A stretch of DNA of 64,000 bases, from the NCBI GenBank assembly GCA_018366035.1, contig JAGZIW010000006.1, positions 62,001-126,000 on the forward strand, in the 5' to 3' direction. The translations under genes and the position numbers were made by a program. This document shows positions 59,387 to 64,000 of this stretch, one piece after another. The notes under the pieces were generated by a model. The model worked only from the letters and a program-made list of their open reading frames with translations. It was not told the DNA's origin and did no database searches. The stretch is from Butyricicoccus pullicaecorum. Lineage in GTDB: Bacteria > Bacillota > Clostridia > Oscillospirales > Butyricicoccaceae. Positions within the stretch are counted from its first letter, which is position 1; each line of letters opens with the position of its first letter.

Positions 59387-61165
59387 ATGCTCAGGAAGAT
59401 GTGTTTACGAACCAAGCTGTTTTTGGCAGTGTCGTCCATGCTTACCATTCTCATGCTGCTCTTTGGGCTCGTTTTGAGCAGAGTCATTTTGCAGAACGCA
59501 AGAAAAAATTGGGATACAGCCAATCAGCAGGGAATCAATACAATTTCAGCAAACTTTTCACGGGCTTTGTGGGATATCAATGAGGTGAGCAAGCACATTC
59601 ATAACACAGAGGATATCCATGAGGTTTTTCACGCAATCCCTCAGGGAGAGGGCAATTATTTCGATAAGCACCCGCTGATGCGGGACCGGCTTTTGGCAGA
59701 ACTGTATGCTGCTTTGGGTGGGCGCAATTTGAATGGACAGATTATGGTGGTCTCCCGTTATGGGGATTATATTTATGTGGACAATCGTCCAGATGACTGC
59801 ACCCCAAGCAGTGCACAGGTTTTGGAACAGAAATCCGTTCAATGGGGACTTTACACTGAGGATTTTATGCGTATTTTCCTTCCAGATCAGGACCTGCTGC
59901 ATGAAACGGAGGAGCCTATGCTGACCTTGGCACGCCCGCTGCGCACCAGCTGGCAGACCTATGGTGTAATCCTGTATAGTGTGCCTTTGGAAAAATTTGA
60001 CGGAATCTGTGAGCCGTATTTGAAGCAGTCGGATTCCAGCATCGTGCTGGTCGATAAAAACCGAAAAATTTTTTATGAATACACAGACGGCAATCTGCGT
60101 GCGCCGGAGGAATGGTATGTAGACAATCGGATTGAGGCGCATACACAATATGACAAAGGGCGGTTTTGTGTCACAACCCTGCGGTTGGAGGAAACAGATG
60201 CCTATTTGGTTCAGGTCAGCGGTCTGGGTTCGCTGCGGGAGCAGCTCCATCGGATACAAATGATTTTGCTTTTGTCTTACATGGTTGTACAGATTTTTTC
60301 CCTGCTGTCCATTGATTTTGTAATCAAGCGCTTGACCATGCCGCTCCAACAGCTTCGCAAGGAGGTGGACGAAATATCCCTGGATGGTGTTCTGCTGCTT
60401 CCAAAAGACCATGAAAATAATGAGATACAGACGTTACGAGAGGCGATTTCTGAAATGGTACAGCGTTTTCGAGAGCAAAATGAGAGACTGCTGCTGGCGA
60501 GAGAATATGATTTGAAATCTCGACTCAATGCGATGGAGGCACAGCTAAATTCCCATTTTTTATACAATACACTGGCAGTCATTGGTGCGGTGGGTCAGAT
60601 GGAGGGCAGCCGAACTGCTCCGCGGCTTTGTGCAAAGCTTGCCAAGCTGCTTCGATATTCTGTGGATTATAATTTCAAATGTGTGACGTTGCAGGACGAA
60701 TTGGATAATGTACGCGATTATCTGGAAATTATGGGGGCACGATATGATGGGCAAACCGAGTTCATCTGGCAGATTTCGCCGCAGGCAGCACAGATTGAGG
60801 TGCCAAAGCTAATCCTCCAGCCCATTGTAGAGAATTGCTTCAAGCATAGCTTTCACAATCAGGAGGGAATGAAGCAAATCAAAATCATCAACCAATGTGA
60901 CGCGGAGCGCTGGTCGATAGAGGTTCGGAACAATGGGGAACCGATGACGCCGGAGACAATCGAAAGCATCTATCAAAGGTTTGCCCAGTATCGGGAGGAG
61001 CTTAGCACAGGACGGCTAGACGCGCGTGAGATTGGGACAGGATTTGGGCTGGGGAATACCGTTTTGCGCCTGTTTTTGTTTTATAAGGGAGATGAAACCT
61101 TTCATATTTCGCTTGAGGGGCAGGAAACCGTTGTAAAGATAGGAGGACCAATCCATGGAAGGTGA
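59387..61165 (+). CDS. YesM-type sensor histidine kinase
   Basis: A protein of 592 residues with transmembrane helices at about 10-32 and 290-315 around an extracellular sensor of some 260 residues, a HAMP-like linker, a His_kinase domain with phospho-acceptor His390 (NSHFLYNTL) and an HATPase_c domain (VENCFKHSF, GTGFGLGNTVLRL). It likely senses the sugar or the loaded binding protein and phosphorylates the regulator encoded next. The start at 59387 follows GCGAGG and lies just downstream of the promoter. It overlaps the regulator gene by 11 bases. Confidence 0.93.
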   Translation: MLRKMCLRTKLFLAVSSMLTILMLLFGLVLSRVILQNARKNWDTANQQGINTISANFSRALWDINEVSKHIHNTEDIHEVFHAIPQGEGNYFDKHPLMRDRLLAELYAALGGRNLNGQIMVVSRYGDYIYVDNRPDDCTPSSAQVLEQKSVQWGLYTEDFMRIFLPDQDLLHETEEPMLTLARPLRTSWQTYGVILYSVPLEKFDGICEPYLKQSDSSIVLVDKNRKIFYEYTDGNLRAPEEWYVDNRIEAHTQYDKGRFCVTTLRLEETDAYLVQVSGLGSLREQLHRIQMILLLSYMVVQIFSLLSIDFVIKRLTMPLQQLRKEVDEISLDGVLLLPKDHENNEIQTLREAISEMVQRFREQNERLLLAREYDLKSRLNAMEAQLNSHFLYNTLAVIGAVGQMEGSRTAPRLCAKLAKLLRYSVDYNFKCVTLQDELDNVRDYLEIMGARYDGQTEFIWQISPQAAQIEVPKLILQPIVENCFKHSFHNQEGMKQIKIINQCDAERWSIEVRNNGEPMTPETIESIYQRFAQYREELSTGRLDAREIGTGFGLGNTVLRLFLFYKGDETFHISLEGQETVVKIGGPIHGR

Positions 61166-62663
61166 GATTCGTTTTGTAATCGTAGAAGATGAGCCGCTTA
61201 TTTTGCAGCAGTTGGAATATAGTATTTGTGCATGCAGTCCCAGATATCGTGTGGTCGGAAAAGCAAGGAATGGAAAGGACGGCTTACAGGAAATCCAAAA
61301 GCATCAGCCGGATATTGTTATTACAGATATTCAGATGCCGATATTGTCCGGTTTGGATATGATTGCGCAGGCACGGGAGAACGGACTGGGCGGACGCTAT
61401 TTGATTTTATCCGGCTATGGAGAATTTCAATATGCACAGTCTGCCCTGCGGCTGGGGGTAGAGGATTATCTGCTCAAGCCCATTGACCCGGACGATTTGG
61501 AATTGCAGCTCAAGAGTCTGACAGAGAAAGTGGCACAGGGCAAAGAGAATGATTTTGCTGCGTATGTAAGGCAGTGGTTCAATTTAGACATTCGCCCCAA
61601 GGAAATCGCGCCGCTGCCGCAGGGAGAGGTCTGTTATTTCATCTTTGCAGAGGTTGGAGCTGCTGCTTCCCGAACATACGGAGAGTTCAGCCCGGGTGTA
61701 CAATTCTGGAAGGAGAATACCTTTGCGTGGTTGGAAGCAATACAGGAGAAGTGGAAAATCCATATCGAACATTTTACCGGTAATTATGCAAACGAACATG
61801 TTTTTGCGATGATACAGAGCCAAGAGGGGCAGAATGAACGAATCCGCATGATTGCAGAGGATATCCTTGCCTGCTGTCGAGGCAGGCTTCCTATTTTTAT
61901 GATTGTCACAGAGGCAATGCGGGAGCCGACAGATTTTGTGCAGCAGATTCATAGCGTTGCAGAGTGCCGCATGATGGCATTTCCATTTGGGAGCAGCGGC
62001 GTGTGGTGCATGGGACTGGAGCGGCTTCCGGCAATTTCAGAGGTACTGCCCAATTCCTTTCGCCGGCTGAGCACACAGATTGTGGAGCAGCTGCCGTATC
62101 AGGAAGCGGAATCCCTGAAAGAGCTTGTGCGATATTGGCAAAAGGAGCAGCCTTGTGAGGCAGTTTTCTTGCGGCAGTTGGAATATCTCTTGGGAAAGCT
62201 GGGGGATCATGGCTACGAGACAGATACGCTGACAGCAGGAGAGCTGTTGGCAGACGCACTAGATTTCAATGATGTTGTTGATACGCTGTATCCATTTTTG
62301 CGCACCTCATCAGCATCAGACAAAAATATGGGAGCCTCTGGCCAGATTACGGAAATTAAACGCTACATTGACAGAAATTATGACAAAGCGCTCAATTATC
62401 GAGTGCTTTATGAGAATTTTGGGTATAACGAGAAGTATATTGCCTATTTGTTCAAAAAAGAAATGGGCATTTCACCCAGCAAATATATTGTTAATGTACG
62501 TATCGAAGCAGCCAAGCGACTGCTTTTGACAAGACCTGATTTACTGCAAAAGGACGTTGCACAGAAGGTCGGTTTTACAGATCCATTGTATTTCAGCCGT
62601 GTTTTTCGTGATATTGTTGGACTGAGTCCAAGTAAATTTGTCAAAGGAAATCGTCATTCTTAA
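61155..62663 (+). CDS. YesN-type response regulator with AraC DNA-binding domain
   Basis: A protein of 502 residues. Receiver domain (1-120) with acidic pair EDE (11-13), phospho-acceptor Asp58 in VITDIQMPILSG and Lys in DYLLKPIDP; a long middle region (130-385) of unknown role; and an AraC helix-turn-helix pair (about 400-500: IKRYIDRNYDKALNYR, ISPSKYIVNVRIEAAKRLL, VGFTDPLYFSRVFRDIVGL). Probable activator of the divergent fucose operon. Translation is coupled to the kinase. Confidence 0.93.
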   Translation: MEGEIRFVIVEDEPLILQQLEYSICACSPRYRVVGKARNGKDGLQEIQKHQPDIVITDIQMPILSGLDMIAQARENGLGGRYLILSGYGEFQYAQSALRLGVEDYLLKPIDPDDLELQLKSLTEKVAQGKENDFAAYVRQWFNLDIRPKEIAPLPQGEVCYFIFAEVGAAASRTYGEFSPGVQFWKENTFAWLEAIQEKWKIHIEHFTGNYANEHVFAMIQSQEGQNERIRMIAEDILACCRGRLPIFMIVTEAMREPTDFVQQIHSVAECRMMAFPFGSSGVWCMGLERLPAISEVLPNSFRRLSTQIVEQLPYQEAESLKELVRYWQKEQPCEAVFLRQLEYLLGKLGDHGYETDTLTAGELLADALDFNDVVDTLYPFLRTSSASDKNMGASGQITEIKRYIDRNYDKALNYRVLYENFGYNEKYIAYLFKKEMGISPSKYIVNVRIEAAKRLLLTRPDLLQKDVAQKVGFTDPLYFSRVFRDIVGLSPSKFVKGNRHS

Positions 62664-62697
62664 CAAAAATATAAAAAAATTTTGTGAAGGATAGGCA

Positions 62698-62727
62698 TTG
62701 AATCTGCAGAAAAAACAGTATTATACT
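62698..62727 (+). promoter_or_regulatory. Candidate promoter of the ABC ATPase gene
   Basis: TTGAAT, 18-bp spacer, TATACT (62722-62727), 80 bases before the start codon. The ATPase thus has its own promoter, separate from the regulator pair. Confidence 0.5.
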
Positions 62728-62807
62728 ATAAGCAATGTAAATTCCCATTTTTCTTGTGGAAGCTCATTTGTGTACCGGCTTCATCGTTCAAAAATGGAGG
62801 ATTTATT

Positions 62808-63920
62808 ATGGCAAGCATTTCTTTAGAACATATCAAAAAAGTGTATCCCGGCAATGTTGAGGTCATTGCAGATTTGAATCTTGAGATTCAGGATAAGGAG
62901 TTTATCATTCTCGTAGGTCCCTCGGGCTGCGGCAAATCGACCACACTGCGTATGATAGCCGGATTGGAGGAAATTTCCGGCGGTCAGCTTCGCATTGGAG
63001 ACCGCGTTGTCAACGATGTCCCGCCAAAGGATCGCGATATTGCAATGGTATTCCAAAATTATGCGCTTTATCCGCACATGACCGTATACAAAAATATGGC
63101 ATTCGCTTTGAAGCTGCGTAAAGTGCCAAAGGACGAAATCGACCGCAAGGTGCATGAGGCGGCAAAAATGCTCGATATTGAACATTTGCTCAATCGTAAG
63201 CCGAAGGCGCTTTCCGGCGGTCAGCGGCAGCGCGTTGCGCTGGGGCGTGCCATGGTGCGCAATCCATCGGTATTTTTGCTCGACGAACCGCTTTCCAATC
63301 TCGACGCGAAGCTTCGTACACAAATGCGCACAGAAATCAGTAAGCTGCACAAAAAGCTCGGCACAACATTTGTCTATGTCACACACGACCAGACAGAGGC
63401 GATGACTATGGGGGATCGCATCGTTGTCATGAAGGACGGTGTCATTCAGCAGTTTGATACCCCCCAAAATCTGTATACGAGCCCGTGCAATTTATTTGTC
63501 GCTGGTTTTATTGGTTCGCCGCAGATGAATTTTATTGATGCGGTTGTTTGCCGCGCTGATGATGGATATGCAGTAGAGTTTGCAGGATTCCGAATCCCCA
63601 TTCCACAGGGAAAAACAGAACATGCAGATATGGAAGCCTATGTGGGCAAGCCCGTGGTTTTGGGCGTGCGTCCAGAGGATTTCCATGTAGAAGCGGCCTT
63701 CCTTGATATGTCGAAAGAAAGTGTAATTTCTGCTGATATTGAAATTGCAGAGCTGATGGGAGCAGAAGTTTACTTATATATGCAATGCCAGGGACAGCGC
63801 TTGGTTGCACGTGTTCCGTCCCGCACCCAAGCTGCGTGCGGAGACCATATTCAAATTGCTCTCGACAGAAATAAATTCCACTTGTTTGACAAGGAAACAG
63901 AACAGGTGATTTTTAACTGA
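62808..63920 (+). CDS. Sugar ABC transporter ATP-binding protein (MsmK/UgpC type)
   Basis: A protein of 370 residues: Walker A GPSGCGKST (near 38), Q-loop MVFQNYALYPHM, signature LSGGQRQR (near 136), Walker B VFLLDEPLSN, H-loop VTHDQ, and a C-terminal TOBE regulatory domain (about 240-370). The importer operon in this window has no ATPase of its own; this is the natural candidate. MsmK proteins often energise several CUT1 importers, which would explain its separate promoter. TGGAGG before 62808. Confidence 0.95.
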   Translation: MASISLEHIKKVYPGNVEVIADLNLEIQDKEFIILVGPSGCGKSTTLRMIAGLEEISGGQLRIGDRVVNDVPPKDRDIAMVFQNYALYPHMTVYKNMAFALKLRKVPKDEIDRKVHEAAKMLDIEHLLNRKPKALSGGQRQRVALGRAMVRNPSVFLLDEPLSNLDAKLRTQMRTEISKLHKKLGTTFVYVTHDQTEAMTMGDRIVVMKDGVIQQFDTPQNLYTSPCNLFVAGFIGSPQMNFIDAVVCRADDGYAVEFAGFRIPIPQGKTEHADMEAYVGKPVVLGVRPEDFHVEAAFLDMSKESVISADIEIAELMGAEVYLYMQCQGQRLVARVPSRTQAACGDHIQIALDRNKFHLFDKETEQVIFN

Positions 63921-63932
63921 TGAAGGAACAGC

Positions 63933-63965
63933 GCCGCAAGGAGAACCATTCTCTTTGCGGCTTTT
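63933..63965 (+). terminator. Intrinsic terminator after the ABC ATPase gene
   Basis: GCCGCAAGGAGAA (63933-63945) pairs with TTCTCTTTGCGGC (63949-63961) with one G-U wobble, followed by TTTT. The last 35 bases hold nothing recognisable. Confidence 0.88.
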
Positions 63966-64000
63966 ATGTGCGAGTATATTGTGAGGTACAGATGAATCTG

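Noticed and set aside
1..64000. CRISPR arrays, rRNA genes, prophage or restriction-modification systems
   Set aside because: No regularly spaced repeats, rRNA sequence, phage structural genes or restriction/methylation pairs were found; the methylase at 12364 looks like an RNA-modifying type and has no nuclease partner.

Overview
The window looks like chromosome of a Gram-positive, endospore-forming, anaerobic gut Firmicute of the class Clostridia. The evidence is SpoVT, S-layer-homology anchoring, YesM/YesN-type sugar regulation, a sodium-pumping oxaloacetate decarboxylase, Rrf2/NifS/NifU iron-sulfur genes and a fucose-harvesting locus. The his genes and fucose locus fit an Oscillospirales/Butyricicoccaceae-like commensal, but that placement is inference. 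Most of the window is ordinary core genome. Accessory DNA is limited to one TnpB insertion sequence and a short AT-rich stretch near 23-24 kb.

Layout. 0-5 kb: the C-terminal part of a large S-layer-anchored carbohydrate-binding protein, yaaA, an exported protein of unknown function and a small MGMT-family protein. 5-8 kb: a tnpB-only insertion sequence lying between a good promoter/ribosome-binding site and an NhaC-family antiporter. 8-13.6 kb: an Rrf2 regulator, M24 peptidase, cardiolipin synthase, GNAT acetyltransferase, RNA methylase-like protein and tRNA-Arg(CCT). 13.9-17.3 kb: oxaloacetate decarboxylase operon in the order alpha, gamma, biotin carrier, beta. 17.9-26.5 kb: a DapB-like dehydrogenase, patatin, RNase R, a 49-residue FeoB-associated-type protein coupled to a short-chain dehydrogenase, two unknown AT-rich genes, a PrsA-like isomerase, an ArsC/Spx-fold protein and a NUDIX hydrolase. 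26.5-38.3 kb (minus strand): mfd, nifU-like and nifS genes, a copper-amine-oxidase-stalk protein, an iron alcohol dehydrogenase, a CofE-like protein, a DUF1576 membrane protein and spoVT. 38.5-46.8 kb: a complete histidine operon, hisD-hisZG(fused)-hisC-hisB-hisH-hisA-hisF-hisIE-hisK. 46.9-50.7 kb: DUF4298, a split chromate-transporter pair, a HAD phosphatase and a BadF-type kinase. 50.8-63.9 kb: the fucose locus.

The fucose locus reads as one unit. A lipoprotein and two permeases import a fucosylated oligosaccharide. An intracellular GH29 enzyme releases L-fucose. Isomerase, kinase and aldolase convert it to dihydroxyacetone phosphate and lactaldehyde. A divergent YesM/YesN pair probably senses the sugar, and an MsmK-type ATPase immediately downstream probably powers the importer.

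Most worth a second look: the TnpB element that appears to have separated an antiporter gene from its expression signals; a compact promoter-hairpin-terminator unit of about 65 nt before the GNAT gene; the HisZ-HisG fusion; a MerR-like 19-bp-spacer promoter with no MerR gene nearby; and metal-binding tails on both NifU and NifS. I found no CRISPR array, rRNA, phage or obvious defence system.
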